DNA of 64,000 nt from Marinobacter pelagius (GTDB lineage: Bacteria > Pseudomonadota > Gammaproteobacteria > Pseudomonadales > Oleiphilaceae): assembly GCF_003315345.1 (NCBI RefSeq), contig NZ_QNRO01000002.1, forward strand, positions 310,001-374,000. Direction: 5' to 3'. Below, piece after piece: positions 35,483 to 45,846 of the stretch. Every line of letters begins with the position of its first letter. Position 1 is the stretch's first letter. Position numbers and translations under genes: made by a program. The notes below the pieces were generated by a model. That model did no database searches and was not told the origin of the DNA. It worked only from the letters and a program-made list of their open reading frames with translations.

Positions 35483-36631
35483 TCAGTCTGCCAGCCAGCG
35501 TTGCGGGTTATCCGGTTTGCCATTATGGCGGACTTCAAAGTACAGCGCCGGCGTATCGGTACCGCCGGTCTGGCCGGCCATGGCAATGGTCTCGCCGGCC
35601 GCTACCCAGTCGCCCGGGCTGGTGAACAGGCTGCTGCTATGGCCGTAGAGTGTCATGTAGCCATCGCCGTGATCAATGATGGTGATCAGGCCAAAACCCC
35701 GGAGCCAGTTGGCAAAAACCACCCGGCCGTAATGGATGGCCTTGACCTTTGCCTCTTCGCTGGTGCTGATCAGCAGACCGTTGCGGCGGAGCTTGCCGTC
35801 GGCGTAGCGGTCGCCGTAGTTGCTGACCACCTTGCCTTGGACTGGCCAGGGCAGCTTATCCTTCAGGGAACGGAACGGCTGGGACTCGTTGGGTGCGGGA
35901 ATGCTGGCGATGGCCTGCTGCACGTCCTCGAGCAGCTTTTCCAGGCGTTTGCGGTCGGCTTCCAGTTCATCCCGTTCGCTGCGCCGGCTCTGGATCTCGG
36001 TTTTCAGCGCTGCCAGGGTCTGTTCCCGTTCCTTTCGGGAGGCTGACAGTTCCTGCTGGCGCTTGCTGAGCGTGGCTTCGGTGTCGGTCAGTTCGGCGCG
36101 GGTCACGACGACTCTGGCCTGGGTCTGCCTCAGCTCCCGGAGGCTTTTCTGGAAGGCTTCGAGGCGCTCAACCGTATTTCGGCTCAGGTACTCGTAGTAG
36201 GTCATGGTCCGTGCCATCTGGTCCGGGTCGATCTCGTTGAGCAATACCTTGACGGCAGGCGCGTCTCCTTCCATCCAGGCGGCACGGATCTGCTGCTTCA
36301 GACTTTCGCGCTGGCTGCTGAGGGTCTCTTTGAGGGAGGCTTCCTGCTGTTCCAGTTCCTTCAGTTGCTGTTGTTGCTGCTCGGCCTTTTCGCGCAGGTT
36401 CCGGCGTTCCCGGGTCAGTTCGCTGATGCGGCGCTCCGTGGATGCCAGCTGCTGTTCCAGCTCGGAACGGTCTTCTTCGGCATCAGCCAGCCACTCGTCG
36501 ATGTCCCCAATTCGCTCCTTGAGGTCTTCGATCTGGGCGGGGGTGACTTCCTGCTGTTGGGCCTGAACCGGCACTGCCCCCAGACCAAAACTGAGGGCGA
36601 GTGCCAGGGTGAGTAGCGGCTTCAAGGCCAA
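35483..36631 (-). CDS. envC: Murein hydrolase activator EnvC
   Basis: A 382-residue periplasmic protein: signal peptide (ending VPVQA), a long coiled coil from about residue 30 to 250, and a C-terminal LytM (peptidase M23) domain. In that domain the usual zinc ligands are altered: the first His position reads NGLLIS and the final HxH reads YFEVRH, so it is a degenerate, non-peptidase LytM domain, as known for EnvC. It would activate amidases that split septal peptidoglycan. It lies between ctpA and gpmI. Confidence 0.95.
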   Translation of the reverse strand: MALKPLLTLALALSFGLGAVPVQAQQQEVTPAQIEDLKERIGDIDEWLADAEEDRSELEQQLASTERRISELTRERRNLREKAEQQQQQLKELEQQEASLKETLSSQRESLKQQIRAAWMEGDAPAVKVLLNEIDPDQMARTMTYYEYLSRNTVERLEAFQKSLRELRQTQARVVVTRAELTDTEATLSKRQQELSASRKEREQTLAALKTEIQSRRSERDELEADRKRLEKLLEDVQQAIASIPAPNESQPFRSLKDKLPWPVQGKVVSNYGDRYADGKLRRNGLLISTSEEAKVKAIHYGRVVFANWLRGFGLITIIDHGDGYMTLYGHSSSLFTSPGDWVAAGETIAMAGQTGGTDTPALYFEVRHNGKPDNPQRWLAD

Positions 36632-36642
36632 GGCGAGCCGGA

Positions 36643-38190
36643 TCAGTCCAGCTCGACCAGGCTGTGCCCGGTCATTTCCCCGGGCTGCTTCAGACCCATG
36701 AGGGTCAGCAGGGACGGAGCCACGTCGCTGAGGTTGCCGTCGTCCTTGAGGTGGACCTTGCGGTGGCCGGTGTAGACCAGCGGCACCGGGCCGATGGTAT
36801 GAGCCGTGTGAACCTGGCCGGAGTTCGGGTCGGTCATCTGCTCGCAGTTGCCATGGTCGGCGGTGATCAGGGCTTCGCCACCAACCTCGTCGAGCGCCTC
36901 AACGACCCGCTTGACGCACTGGTCCAGGCACTCGGCGGCCTTGATGGCGGCATCGAGCTTGCCGGTATGGCCGACCATGTCGCCGTTGGCATAGTTGCAC
37001 ACCACCAGGTCGTATTTGCCGCTCTTGATGGCTTCAACCAGCTTGTCGGTGACTTCCGGCGCGCTCATCTCCGGCTGCAGGTCATAGGTGGCCACTTTCG
37101 GGGAGGGCACCAGGATGCGGTCCTCGCCCTCGAACGGGGTTTCCACGCCGCCGTTGAAGAAGAAGGTCACGTGGGCGTACTTCTCGGTTTCGGCGATGCG
37201 CAGCTGGGTCTTGCCCTGCTTGGCCATGTATTCGCCCAGGCCGTTGGTGAGCTGCTCGGGCGGGTAGGCGCAGGAGGTCTTGATGTCTGCGGCGTACTCC
37301 GTGAGCATCACGAAATCAGCCAGCTCCGGGTGCTTGCGGCGCTCGAAGCCGTCGAACTCTTTGTCCACGAAGGTGCGGGTCATTTCCCGGGCGCGGTCAG
37401 CGCGGAAGTTCATGAACAGTACGGTGTCGCCATCGTTGATGGTGCCGTCGGGTTCGCCGGGAGCCTGGATGTGGGTGGCTTTGACGAACTCGTCGTTCTC
37501 GCCGCGCTCGTAGGCCTGTGCCAGGGCGGTAACCGGGTCGTTTGCGGTGTATTCGGCCTCGCCCAGGGTCATGGAGTTGTAGGCCGCTTCGATACGATCC
37601 CAACGGTTATCCCGGTCCATGGCGAAATAGCGGCCGACGATGGTGGCTACCCGGCCGACACCCAGTTCCCTGAGCTTGGCAGAGGCCTTTTCCAGGGAAG
37701 GTTTGGCGCTTTGTGGCGGCATGTCGCGGCCGTCCAGGAAAGCATGAATATACACTTCCTTGGCGCCCCGGCTGGCAGCCAGTTCGGCCGCCGCCAGGAT
37801 GTGGTCCTCGTGGCTGTGCACCCCGCCCGGAGACATCAGCCCCATCAGGTGCACGGCTCGGCCACTGCTCACCGCCTTGTCGATGGCGGCGCACAGCACG
37901 TCGTTCTTCTGGAAAGTGCCTTCTTCCAGATCCTTGTCGATCCGGGTAAGGCTCTGGTAGACCACGCGGCCGGCCCCGAGGTTCATGTGTCCCACCTCGG
38001 AATTACCCATCTGCCCCTGGGGCAGCCCCACGAACATGCCCGAGGTGTTGATCAGGGTCTTGGGCTGGTTGGCCCACAGCTGATCCCAGAACGGGGTGTT
38101 GGCGTTGCTGATGGCATTGTCTTCGGCGGGGTCACGGTAACCCCAGCCGTCCAGGATAATCAGTGCAGTCGGCTTGCGCGTCGCGGTCAT
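36643..38190 (-). CDS. gpmI: 2,3-bisphosphoglycerate-independent phosphoglycerate mutase GpmI
   Basis: A 515-residue glycolytic enzyme. The start at 38190 gives [19 protein letters not shown], the family N-terminus with a metal-binding aspartate. The catalytic serine is in [16 protein letters not shown], and metal ligands recur in [11 protein letters not shown], the [15 protein letters not shown] segment and [11 protein letters not shown]. Two manganese ions are expected. The longer upstream frame only runs through repeats and the divergent promoter. It starts a gpmI-envC unit, 11 bases apart. Confidence 0.98.
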   Translation of the reverse strand: MTATRKPTALIILDGWGYRDPAEDNAISNANTPFWDQLWANQPKTLINTSGMFVGLPQGQMGNSEVGHMNLGAGRVVYQSLTRIDKDLEEGTFQKNDVLCAAIDKAVSSGRAVHLMGLMSPGGVHSHEDHILAAAELAASRGAKEVYIHAFLDGRDMPPQSAKPSLEKASAKLRELGVGRVATIVGRYFAMDRDNRWDRIEAAYNSMTLGEAEYTANDPVTALAQAYERGENDEFVKATHIQAPGEPDGTINDGDTVLFMNFRADRAREMTRTFVDKEFDGFERRKHPELADFVMLTEYAADIKTSCAYPPEQLTNGLGEYMAKQGKTQLRIAETEKYAHVTFFFNGGVETPFEGEDRILVPSPKVATYDLQPEMSAPEVTDKLVEAIKSGKYDLVVCNYANGDMVGHTGKLDAAIKAAECLDQCVKRVVEALDEVGGEALITADHGNCEQMTDPNSGQVHTAHTIGPVPLVYTGHRKVHLKDDGNLSDVAPSLLTLMGLKQPGEMTGHSLVELD

Positions 38191-38293
38191 CACATCATCC
38201 GGTTGGTTGGAAAACTTGATAAAAGAGAAGGTCAGATTGTAACCGTTTTCATTCGCGCAAGCCATGGAGATGGGATTGCCGGTTGGTGAAGAT

Positions 38294-38368
38294 GGGGTCA
38301 GAAGAAGGCTTTCTCCAGACCCCGACTTCAGCGTGCCCGGGGTCTGAAGAAAGCCTTCTTCTGACCCC
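38294..38368. repeat. Palindromic repeat cluster 3 (two copies)
   Basis: Copies at 38294-38323 and 38339-38368, start to start 45 bases. They lie between the divergent gpmI and rhodanese genes, upstream of the -10 box at 38405. Confidence 0.9.
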
Positions 38369-38404
38369 CTCTTTCCCCGCCTTCTTTGCAGCAGGCTGGG
38401 TGTG

Positions 38405-38410
38405 TATAAT
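38405..38410 (+). promoter_or_regulatory. -10 box of the rhodanese-secB region
   Basis: TATAAT preceded by TGTG, 29 bases before the ATG; no clear -35 box at 17 bases. Confidence 0.5.
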
Positions 38411-38439
38411 CCCGCCAAACAAATTTTCAGGGTGTTTTC

Positions 38440-38856
38440 ATGGACCGCTTGTTCGAATTCGTTGTCAATCACTACATTCTGGTGTCGCTGTTTGTGGCCT
38501 TCCTGGTGGCGATCCTGATCCTGGAGGCCCGCCGTGGTGGTGCCAAGGTTTCTGCCCAGGCGGCGGTCAACCTGATCAATAAGGACGAGGCCGTGGTGGT
38601 GGATATCCGTGACCGCAAGGAGTTCGGCGAAGGCCGCATCACCGGCTCCGTCAACATTCCCCTGAACAGCCTCAAGAGCCGTGCCTCCGAGCTCAACAAG
38701 TTCAAGGACAAGCAGATCATCGTTGCCGACAAGATGGGCCAGCATTCCGCCATGGCGGTCAAGCAGCTCAACGCCGAGGGCTTCACCAACGTCGTGCGCC
38801 TGAACGGCGGAATCGGTGACTGGAAGGCCAGCAACCTGCCGCTGGTGAAAAAGTAA
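38440..38856 (+). CDS. yibN: Membrane-anchored rhodanese-like protein with Asp in place of the active-site Cys
   Basis: A 138-residue protein with one N-terminal membrane helix (residues about 10-29) and a rhodanese domain ([23 protein letters not shown] onward). At the position of the catalytic cysteine the loop reads [11 protein letters not shown]: residue 97 is Asp, so sulfurtransferase activity is not expected. Gene order gpmI, yibN, secB, trmL matches Pseudomonas, where a glutaredoxin gene (grx) normally stands between yibN and secB; it is missing here. Confidence 0.9.
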   Translation: MDRLFEFVVNHYILVSLFVAFLVAILILEARRGGAKVSAQAAVNLINKDEAVVVDIRDRKEFGEGRITGSVNIPLNSLKSRASELNKFKDKQIIVADKMGQHSAMAVKQLNAEGFTNVVRLNGGIGDWKASNLPLVKK

Positions 38857-38933
38857 CGCCGAGATGGGCCTTGATCTCGGGCCCGATCTGCCGCACTGTT
38901 TGACCTTCGCCGGAGCCGGCATGGAATAAAGAA

Positions 38934-39007
38934 GGGGTCAGAAGAAAGCTTTCTTCAGACCCCGTTTCCAGACTTCAGGGGTCTGATGAAAACGTTCATC
39001 TGACCCC
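38934..39007. repeat. Palindromic repeat cluster 4 (two copies)
   Basis: Copies at 38934-38963 and 38978-39007, 44 bases apart start to start. They occupy the gap between yibN and secB, where grx is expected in related genomes. Confidence 0.9.
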
Positions 39008-39066
39008 ATCCTCGAAACAAGACAATAACCGGGCCCAACGCCCACCAAGAGCACAAAGGACCGAAC

Positions 39067-39567
39067 ATGGCTGAGAATCAGCAAGCCGCAGGCAATGAAA
39101 ACCAGAACCAACCCCAGTTTGCCCTTCAGCGTATCTATGTGAAGGATCTGTCGTTCGAGTCACCGAACGCGCCGCTGGTATTCCAGGAGCAGTGGAAGCC
39201 CCAGGTGAATCTGGACCTGAACACCTCCCACAACAAGGTGAGCGACAACCAGTACGAAGTGGTCCTGTCCCTGACGGTCACCACCAAGATCGGCGAGAAA
39301 GTCGCCTACATCGTGGAAATCCAGCAGGCGGGTGTGTTCCTGGTGCAGGGCATCGAAGGTGCACAGCTGGGCCAGATGCTCGGTGCCTACTGCCCGACCA
39401 TCCTGTTCCCGTATGCCCGCGAGGCCATCGATAACGTCGTTGCCAAGGGTTCTTTCCCGGCCCTGATGCTGGCACCGGTGAATTTCGACGCCATTTATGC
39501 CCAGGCTCTGAAGCGCAAGCAGGAAGAGGGTGCTGGCGAAGGGACTGGGGAGCAGCAGGCTCACTAA
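39067..39567 (+). CDS. secB: Protein-export chaperone SecB
   Basis: A 166-residue cytosolic chaperone that keeps precursor proteins unfolded and hands them to SecA. Family segments are FALQRIYVKDLSFESPNAP near the N-terminus, EVVLSLTVTTKIGEKVAYIVEIQQAGVF in the middle, and YAREAIDNVVAKGSFPALMLAPVNFDAIY near the C-terminus. SecB works as a tetramer. A GAGCACAAAGGA ribosome-binding region precedes the ATG. Confidence 0.98.
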   Translation: MAENQQAAGNENQNQPQFALQRIYVKDLSFESPNAPLVFQEQWKPQVNLDLNTSHNKVSDNQYEVVLSLTVTTKIGEKVAYIVEIQQAGVFLVQGIEGAQLGQMLGAYCPTILFPYAREAIDNVVAKGSFPALMLAPVNFDAIYAQALKRKQEEGAGEGTGEQQAH

Positions 39568-39584
39568 GCGGGATCGGTGAAGAT

Positions 39585-39754
39585 GGGGTCAGATGAAGGT
39601 TTTCATCAGACCCCTGAGTTACCCCAGACCACTGAGCCAAAGATCAGCGCCGAATCCCGGGGTCGGAAGAAAGCTTTCTTCTGACCCCATTTTCATTTTA
39701 CTGCTGACCTCAGCGCCTAACCCCGGCGTCAGAAGAAAGCTTTCTTCTGACCCC
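39585..39754. repeat. Palindromic repeat cluster 5 (three copies)
   Basis: Copies at 39585-39614, 39659-39688 and 39725-39754 (the last begins GGCGTC instead of GGGGTC). They lie between convergent secB and trmL. Confidence 0.9.
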
Positions 39755-39767
39755 ATTTTCATTTCCG

Positions 39768-40232
39768 TCAAACCCCGCCGCTAAACCCCAGCTGCCGCCA
39801 GGCCTCATACACCACCAGCGCTGCCGTATTCGACAGATTCAAACTCCGGCTCTCCGGCCGCATGGGTACCCTGATCCGATGGGTTTCCGGCAGGCTTTCC
39901 CTAACCTCCTCAGGCAGGCCCCGGGTTTCCGGGCCGAACATCAGGTAGTCGCCATCCTGGTAGCTCACTTCGTGATAGAACCGGCTGCCTTTGGTGGTCA
40001 GTCCGAACAGTCGTGAGGGTTGTTCGGTTTCCAGAAATGCCTGGTAACTGGCATGCACCTTGACGGTGGCGTACTCGCTGTAATCCAGCCCGGCCCGCCG
40101 CATCTGTTTGTCTTCCAGGTTGAACCCCAGGGGCTCGATCAGGTGCAGCTGGCAGCCGGTGTTGGCGCAGAGCCGGATGATGTTGCCGGTGTTGGGCGGG
40201 ATCTCCGGCTCGTACAGCACCACATGGAGCAT
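39768..40232 (-). CDS. trmL: tRNA (cytidine(34)-2'-O)-methyltransferase TrmL
   Basis: A 154-residue SPOUT-class RNA methyltransferase that methylates the wobble ribose of certain leucine tRNAs. The start at 40232 gives [18 protein letters not shown]. The knotted SAM-binding region is seen as [13 protein letters not shown] and [19 protein letters not shown] near the C-terminus. It begins five bases after the thiolase stop. Confidence 0.96.
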   Translation of the reverse strand: MLHVVLYEPEIPPNTGNIIRLCANTGCQLHLIEPLGFNLEDKQMRRAGLDYSEYATVKVHASYQAFLETEQPSRLFGLTTKGSRFYHEVSYQDGDYLMFGPETRGLPEEVRESLPETHRIRVPMRPESRSLNLSNTAALVVYEAWRQLGFSGGV

Positions 40233-40237
40233 CGGCT

Positions 40238-41416
40238 TCAGCGTTCCACTGCGAGGGCCACGCCCATGCCGCCGCCGATGCACAGGGTCGCCAGGCCCTT
40301 GTGGACATCACGGCGAACCATCTCATGCAGCAGGGAAACCAGGATGCGGCAGCCGGAGGCACCGATGGGGTGGCCGATGGCAATGGCGCCGCCATTCACG
40401 TTCACCTTGTCGGTATCCCAGCCCAGGTCCCGGTTGACGGAAATGGCCTGGGCAGCAAAGGCCTCGTTGGCCTCGACCAGGTCCAGGTCATCCACGCTCC
40501 AGCCGGCCAGTTTCAGGCAGCGCTGGCTGGCGGGAATCGGGCCGGTGCCCATTATGGTCGGATCCACACCGGCATTGGCGTGGGCCTTGATGGTGGCAAT
40601 CGGGGTCAGTCCCAGCTCTTTGGCCTTCTCGGCGCTGCACACCATGACGGCCGCAGCGCCGTCGTTCAGGGAGGAGGCGTTGCCGGCGCTGACGGTGCCA
40701 TCCTTCTTGAAGGCCGGGCGGAGCTTGGACAGACTTTCAGCGGTCACGCCATCCCGGGGGCATTCGTCCTTGTCCACCACCAGCGGGTCACCCTTGCGCT
40801 GGGGGATGGTGATCGGCACGATCTGGCCGTCGAAGTAGCCGGCCTTCCGGGCGGCCACGGCTTTCTGCTGGGAGGCGGCGGCAAAGGCGTCCTGCTCCTC
40901 GCGGCTGATGCCGTATTTCTCGACGATATTCTCTGCGGTGATGCCCATGTGGTAATCGTTGAATGCGTCCCACAGGCCGTCCTTGATCATGGTGTCGATC
41001 ATGGTCCAGTCGCCCATGCGCTGGCCGTTACGGCTGTTGGGCAGCACGTGGGGCGCCTGGCTCATGCTTTCCTGGCCGCCGGCGATCATCAGCTCGGCAT
41101 CGCCGCAGCGGATGGCCTGGACGGCCATGTGTACGGCCTTGAGGCCAGACCCGCAGACCTTGTTGATGGTCATGGCTGGTACCGAGGCCGGAATGCCGGC
41201 ATGGATTGCGGCCTGGCGGGCCGGATTCTGGCCGCAACCAGCGGTCAGTACCTGGCCAAGTACCACTTCATTGACCTGGTCTCCGGCGACACCGGTTTCT
41301 TCGAGCAGGGCCTTGAGTACGGCAGAACCGAGCTGGTCAGCGTTCAGGCTGGACAGGCCACCGCCGAAACTTCCGACGGCGGTCCGCTTGGCGGCAACAA
41401 TGACGACATCACGCAT
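40238..41416 (-). CDS. Acetyl-CoA C-acetyltransferase (thiolase)
   Basis: A 392-residue biosynthetic-type thiolase that condenses two acetyl-CoA to acetoacetyl-CoA or runs in reverse. The nucleophilic cysteine is in [11 protein letters not shown], the histidine in [11 protein letters not shown], and the second cysteine in [11 protein letters not shown]. No reductase or polyester synthase gene is adjacent, so the pathway (PHB synthesis, acetoacetate use or fatty-acid degradation) cannot be told. Confidence 0.95.
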   Translation of the reverse strand: MRDVVIVAAKRTAVGSFGGGLSSLNADQLGSAVLKALLEETGVAGDQVNEVVLGQVLTAGCGQNPARQAAIHAGIPASVPAMTINKVCGSGLKAVHMAVQAIRCGDAELMIAGGQESMSQAPHVLPNSRNGQRMGDWTMIDTMIKDGLWDAFNDYHMGITAENIVEKYGISREEQDAFAAASQQKAVAARKAGYFDGQIVPITIPQRKGDPLVVDKDECPRDGVTAESLSKLRPAFKKDGTVSAGNASSLNDGAAAVMVCSAEKAKELGLTPIATIKAHANAGVDPTIMGTGPIPASQRCLKLAGWSVDDLDLVEANEAFAAQAISVNRDLGWDTDKVNVNGGAIAIGHPIGASGCRILVSLLHEMVRRDVHKGLATLCIGGGMGVALAVER

Positions 41417-41543
41417 GGAATCTCTCCGGTATTTACTGGCGCGGGTTGATGGCCCCGCGCTCTGGGATGGAAAACTGCCGGCATTGTATCCGGAAAGGGG
41501 TGGGTGGCCAAAACCTGGCCGCGGCGAGTTGGAGCGGCTGGGC

Positions 41544-42290
41544 TTACATGTTCAGGCTGCGGCCGCCATCCACGGAGATGATCTGCCCGGTCACAAACGG
41601 GGCGTCACACATCAGGAAAATCACCATGCTGGCGATGTCGTCGGGATTGCCGGTGGTGGCCAGTGGGGTCTTTTCGACGATGGCCTTCTGGTAACTCCGA
41701 TCAATCGCGCCGTCGTTCTCCGGCCACAGAATCGCGCCAGGCGATACCCCATTGACCCGGACGTTTGGTGCCAGATCCTTGGCCCAGGAGCGGGTCAGAG
41801 CGGCCAGTCCAGCCTTGCTGGCACAGTACAGCGGGTGGTTGCTCAGGGGCTTTTCGCTGTAGATGTCGATCAGGTTGACGACACTACCGCGAGAATTTTT
41901 CAGTGCAGTCAGGCAGGTCTGCAGCAGGAAGAAAGGAGCGCGGAGGTTGGTGTTCATGATCCGGTCCCAGTCGTCGTACATGGCTTCGCCATTGGGGGTG
42001 GGGTAAAACACCGAGGCGTTGTTGACCAGACCATCCAGCCGGCCCCAGTGGGCGAGTGCCTCCTTGCCGAGGCGGTGGACATCGTCCATCCGGGTCAGGT
42101 CGGCCTGCAGGCAGATGGCCGAGCCGGGGCGTGCTTCGTTGAGTTTCTCGGTCAGCGCCGTGGCCTGGGTCTGCCGGGTGCGGTAATGAACCACCAGGTT
42201 CCAGCCGCGATCATGCAGCATTTCGGCGGTGCGGGCCCCCAGGCGGTGGGCGGAGCCGGTAACCAGTGCGACGGGCGCATTGTCAGTCAT
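41544..42290 (-). CDS. Pteridine reductase / FolM-like SDR
   Basis: A 248-residue short-chain dehydrogenase. The nucleotide-binding motif reads TGSAHRLG, the TGxxxRxG variant characteristic of pteridine reductases (FolM, PTR1) rather than the usual TGxxxGx[11 protein letters not shown] and the catalytic YCASKAGL follow. It would reduce dihydrobiopterin or dihydrofolate with NADPH. It starts eight bases before the cca stop on the same strand. Confidence 0.92.
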   Translation of the reverse strand: MTDNAPVALVTGSAHRLGARTAEMLHDRGWNLVVHYRTRQTQATALTEKLNEARPGSAICLQADLTRMDDVHRLGKEALAHWGRLDGLVNNASVFYPTPNGEAMYDDWDRIMNTNLRAPFFLLQTCLTALKNSRGSVVNLIDIYSEKPLSNHPLYCASKAGLAALTRSWAKDLAPNVRVNGVSPGAILWPENDGAIDRSYQKAIVEKTPLATTGNPDDIASMVIFLMCDAPFVTGQIISVDGGRSLNM

Positions 42291-42298
42291 GTCTGTCC

Positions 42299-43423
42299 TC
42301 AGCTGTTGGATGCGGGCAATGCCTGTTCTATACGCTGGAGCCGCTCTGCCCGGATTGCCTCGCCCAGGGCCTTACCCTTGAATCCCCGGGCCAGGAGTTC
42401 CCTGGGATTGATTCCGACGGCTGCCCGGGCGGCGATCTGCAGAGTATGAACCCCGGCCCGGAGGTCTTCGGGCAGGGCATGGTCCAGCACCTGCATCAGT
42501 GCCTCGAAGCGCGTCTCGCGGCGCCAGAGATCGGCGTAATCCAGCAGTTCGAGAAGCGCCGAAGCGGTTGCGTCTTTACTTGAGGATAAATCAGCGAGCC
42601 CGGTTTTGAAATGGCACGCCAGCCGCGCCAGATCCCGGCAGTCGTTCGGGGCCTTCATGGCCTCTGCGCGGGTTATTGCCTGCTCGGCGGACAGCGGAAG
42701 TAGCAAGGCGGCAAAGCGTTGATCGGTACTGGTATCGTGCCGCGCGACACTGCGAAGTGCGGACAGCGCCATGGCCAGGGTGTCATCATCTGCCAGTTCG
42801 GGAATCAGGACGGGCAGGGCTCCGCAGTCCCGCAGAACCTCGAAAAAGGTTCCGGGCTCCTGCTCGTGCAGGGCCCGCTGGACTTCCTGCCAGACCCGCT
42901 CCGGTACCAGGTGATCCACCTCGCCCTCGTCGACCATCCGGCGCATCAGTGCCATGGTGTCCGGATGTACCTCGAACCCCATGGGCTGGAAGCGGGCGGC
43001 AAACCGGGCGGTGCGGAGAATACGCAGGGGGTCTTCGGCAAAGGCCGGGGAAACATGGCGCAGTTGCCGCGCATTCAGATCCTCAAGCCCGTGGAAGGGG
43101 TCCACCAGTTTGCCGTGCTCATCTCTGGCCATGGCATTGATGGTCAGATCCCGGCGCTTGAGATCCTCCGCGAGGGTGACGTCGGGGGCACTGTAGACGC
43201 TGAAGCCATGGTAGCCCCGGCCCTGCTTGCGCTCGGTGCGGGCCAGGGCATATTCCTCCCGGGTTTTCGGGTGCAGGAACACCGGAAAGTCCGCGCCCAC
43301 CTGCTTGAAGCCCTTGGCCAGCATCTCGTCCGGAGTGGCGCCGACCACCACCCAGTCACGATCCTTGACGTCAATGCCCAGCAGTTCGTCGCGGACGGCG
43401 CCGCCGACCAGGTAGGTTTGCAT
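42299..43423 (-). CDS. cca: CCA tRNA nucleotidyltransferase
   Basis: A 374-residue class II nucleotidyltransferase that builds or repairs the tRNA CCA end. GGAVRDELLG, VKDRDWVVVGATPDEM with the catalytic aspartates, the RDLTINAMARD motif and the neck helix EDPLRILRTARFAARF are in order. It is somewhat shorter than the E. coli multifunctional enzyme, and a clear HD-motif phosphohydrolase is not seen in its C-terminal part. Confidence 0.95.
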   Translation of the reverse strand: MQTYLVGGAVRDELLGIDVKDRDWVVVGATPDEMLAKGFKQVGADFPVFLHPKTREEYALARTERKQGRGYHGFSVYSAPDVTLAEDLKRRDLTINAMARDEHGKLVDPFHGLEDLNARQLRHVSPAFAEDPLRILRTARFAARFQPMGFEVHPDTMALMRRMVDEGEVDHLVPERVWQEVQRALHEQEPGTFFEVLRDCGALPVLIPELADDDTLAMALSALRSVARHDTSTDQRFAALLLPLSAEQAITRAEAMKAPNDCRDLARLACHFKTGLADLSSSKDATASALLELLDYADLWRRETRFEALMQVLDHALPEDLRAGVHTLQIAARAAVGINPRELLARGFKGKALGEAIRAERLQRIEQALPASNS

Positions 43424-43516
43424 GGAGAGGCCTTTGGTTTTGGTTCGGGTGTTGGGGGGATTATCGGGTGTGGGCGGGAGGTTGGCAAATAACGGGGGAA
43501 GAGACGGGAGTGAAAG

Positions 43517-43672
43517 AGGGGTCAGATGAAAGTGTTCATCAGACCCCGGTCCGAGTCAGGAGGTGGCGGCTGGCTCAGGGGTCTGAAGAAAACCTTCTTC
43601 TGACCCCAGGTTCGATCAGGCCCCGAGGTTGGCACCTAAGACGGGGTCAGAAGAACGCTTTCTTCTGACCCC
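43517..43672. repeat. Palindromic repeat cluster 6 (three copies)
   Basis: Copies at 43517-43546, 43578-43607 and 43643-43672 (61 and 65 bases apart). They lie between cca and the TraF-like gene. Confidence 0.9.
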
Positions 43673-43698
43673 ATGTTCACGCGGACCTCAGGTTCAGC

Positions 43699-45021
43699 TC
43701 AGAACGCGCTGCCAATCTCGATGGCCGCACCCACATCCGCGTCGCTGTAAAGCGCCCCCAGATCCAGGCGCGCCCCCAGAATGTTCAGGCCGAGGCCGGC
43801 GGTGAACTGGGTATCCTCTTCGATGCCGTCGTTGTTGTCGTTGCTGGCCAGGTTGTGGCGCACGCCGACGCGCAGCTGGGCATAGCGCCAGGCATCAAAC
43901 TCGGCGCCCAGGGCGAGCCACTGGGTGTCATCTTCAAAGCCGAAGGCTTCCTTTTTGGTGAGATCCAGCTCGGCAGTGACCACATGGTGTTCGCTCTTGT
44001 GGGCAATGCCTGTAGTGACCATAGGATTGAGTTCCAGGGTGCGAACCTGTTCACCCAGCTCGGGCCGGCTGGCTGCGGAATCCAGCTCCATGGGGATCAG
44101 GTTTTTAACGGCCACGCCTGCGTTCCACTGGTGTTCATCGCCAAAGGCATAGGCGGCGCCGAGGTCCACGTTGAAGCCGCTTTTGTCGGTCTGGTACTGG
44201 TCGCCGTCGAATTCATCGTCCTCAAATCCGGAGACGGTCTCGGTGTACTGGAAGGTCCTCAGCTCCACATACTTGGGCGAGATACCCAGCTGGAAGCGGC
44301 CACCGCTTTGCAGTTCGAAGGCGCGGGCAAAGGCAATACCGACTTCACCGACGGCCGAGGCGAGGATGCGGCCCCGGGAATCAAAGCGGATATCGCCCTG
44401 GTTGTCGACTGCTGCTCCGTCGATGATGGCCTGCACGCTGGAGGGTGAGCCCGATTCAGCTGCGGTTACGATGTCGTCCAGCAGGCTACGGTCGCTGTCG
44501 GACAGCTCGCCGCGTACAGTAGCCGTGAGGTTGGCGTTAGTGAAAACGCCGACAGAGAGGCTTTGTCCGGGTACGGCGAGACCGAGCCCAAGGCCGGCAT
44601 TGACCCGGACGGTGTCTTCGTCGAAGGAAACCAGACGGTCCCGGAGATCCGCGGCGCTGGCGGCCAGGTTCTCGGCATTCTGGCGGTTGGAGGTGTTCTC
44701 GAATTCGGTAACCAGACGGTCGAACTCCTCGATCACATCCTGGATGTCATCGATCTGGTCCACCGTTTCTTCTTCATCGGCGGCACGGGCGTTAACCGAT
44801 GGCAGCATCAGCCCGAAATCGTCTGACCAGTCGTGGTGATCCGCCGCCATCATAGCCGGGTTGGTCATGGCAGCATCCGCCGGGTGCGCGGTGGCAACGC
44901 CGGTGCCGGCCATACCAAAGGAACGGGCGGACATGAACTGCTGGGGGCTGGCTAAGGTGGTACTTGTGGCGATGGAGAGGCCGATGGCCACGGAGAGCCT
45001 GGTCAGACGGTTACTGCTCAT
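43699..45021 (-). CDS. TraF-like outer-membrane beta-barrel protein
   Basis: A 440-residue protein from the ATG at 45021 with a signal peptide (about 1-25, ending TLA). The mature start QQFMSARSFGMAGTGVATAHPADAAMTNPA is typical of the family annotated as conjugal transfer protein TraF (TraF_2) and of FadL/OmpP1-like barrels. The rest is strand-rich with alternating hydrophobic residues, ending in an aromatic F. A helical insertion lies near 75-130. No conjugation genes are nearby, so the TraF name should not be read as function. Longer upstream frames run through repeats. Confidence 0.82.
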   Translation of the reverse strand: MSSNRLTRLSVAIGLSIATSTTLASPQQFMSARSFGMAGTGVATAHPADAAMTNPAMMAADHHDWSDDFGLMLPSVNARAADEEETVDQIDDIQDVIEEFDRLVTEFENTSNRQNAENLAASAADLRDRLVSFDEDTVRVNAGLGLGLAVPGQSLSVGVFTNANLTATVRGELSDSDRSLLDDIVTAAESGSPSSVQAIIDGAAVDNQGDIRFDSRGRILASAVGEVGIAFARAFELQSGGRFQLGISPKYVELRTFQYTETVSGFEDDEFDGDQYQTDKSGFNVDLGAAYAFGDEHQWNAGVAVKNLIPMELDSAASRPELGEQVRTLELNPMVTTGIAHKSEHHVVTAELDLTKKEAFGFEDDTQWLALGAEFDAWRYAQLRVGVRHNLASNDNNDGIEEDTQFTAGLGLNILGARLDLGALYSDADVGAAIEIGSAF

Positions 45022-45169
45022 TCGGATACCTGTCTTGGGTTTGTTAAGAGGACAAATATTACGGAGCCGACAGGTTAGAGCAGGTGCCTTTCGGGAACAT
45101 GACACAAGTGGTAACAGATTGTTTTCGTTGTGTAAGTTGGCGAGCGTGAAAATTGGGGCGGTTGGCTCT

Positions 45170-45330
45170 GGGGTCTGAAGAAAGCTTTCTTCTGACCCCG
45201 TCCTGGATTGCAACCACGGGGCCTGATCGAACCTGGGGTCAGAAGAAGGTTTTCTTCAGACCCCTGAGGTGAAATTGGGGTCAGGTGAAGGCGTTCATCA
45301 GACCCCGGAGGGGAAAGCGTTCATCAGACT
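45170..45330. repeat. Palindromic repeat cluster 7 (three copies plus a half copy)
   Basis: Copies at 45170-45199, 45235-45264 and 45277-45306, then a right-half remnant at about 45314-45329. They fill the gap between sufE and the TraF-like gene (45022-45342); nothing else is recognised there. Confidence 0.9.
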
Positions 45331-45342
45331 TTCGGTTCACAC

Positions 45343-45807
45343 TCAGGATTCGGCCGCTTCCGCCGCGGCCAGGTCCCTGATCTTGCCCACCATGGCCCGG
45401 AGGCCGTTGCCACGGGTGGGGGAGATGTGGCGGAACAGGTCCAGCTCTTCGAACAGTTCGTCGATATCGGTGGTCAGCAGCTCCCGTGGGCTTTTGCCGT
45501 TCAGGGCTACCAGGATGATCGCCGCCAGGCCGCGCACGATCATGGCGTCGGAATCGATCAGCAGGTACAGCTTGCCGCTGGTTTCATCGTAGTGGTGGAT
45601 CAGCCACACCTGGCTCTGACAGCCGTGCACGTAGTTTTGCTCGGTACGGGCATCGTCCGGGAAGGCGGGCAGCTGCTTGCCCAGGTCGATGATGTAGGCG
45701 TAGCGTTCTTCCCAGTCATCCAGGAATTCGAAGGCGTCCATGACATCTTCCAGGGTGGTTTTGGTTCCAAGGGGGTTGTTCAGGAAGTCTTCTTTGGTGG
45801 CGGTCAT
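45343..45807 (-). CDS. sufE: Cysteine desulfuration protein SufE
   Basis: A 154-residue sulfur acceptor for SufS. The catalytic cysteine is in YVHGCQSQVWL. The start at 45807 (MTATKEDFLNNPLG) is preferred over an upstream in-frame start at 45846, which lies beside a repeat. Last gene of the suf operon, separated from sufT by 207 bases that hold three palindromic repeats. Confidence 0.94.
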   Translation of the reverse strand: MTATKEDFLNNPLGTKTTLEDVMDAFEFLDDWEERYAYIIDLGKQLPAFPDDARTEQNYVHGCQSQVWLIHHYDETSGKLYLLIDSDAMIVRGLAAIILVALNGKSPRELLTTDIDELFEELDLFRHISPTRGNGLRAMVGKIRDLAAAEAAES

Positions 45808-45846
45808 TTGATTGCTGCTGTTTTCGGCGCTGGGTTTGAGGAACAT

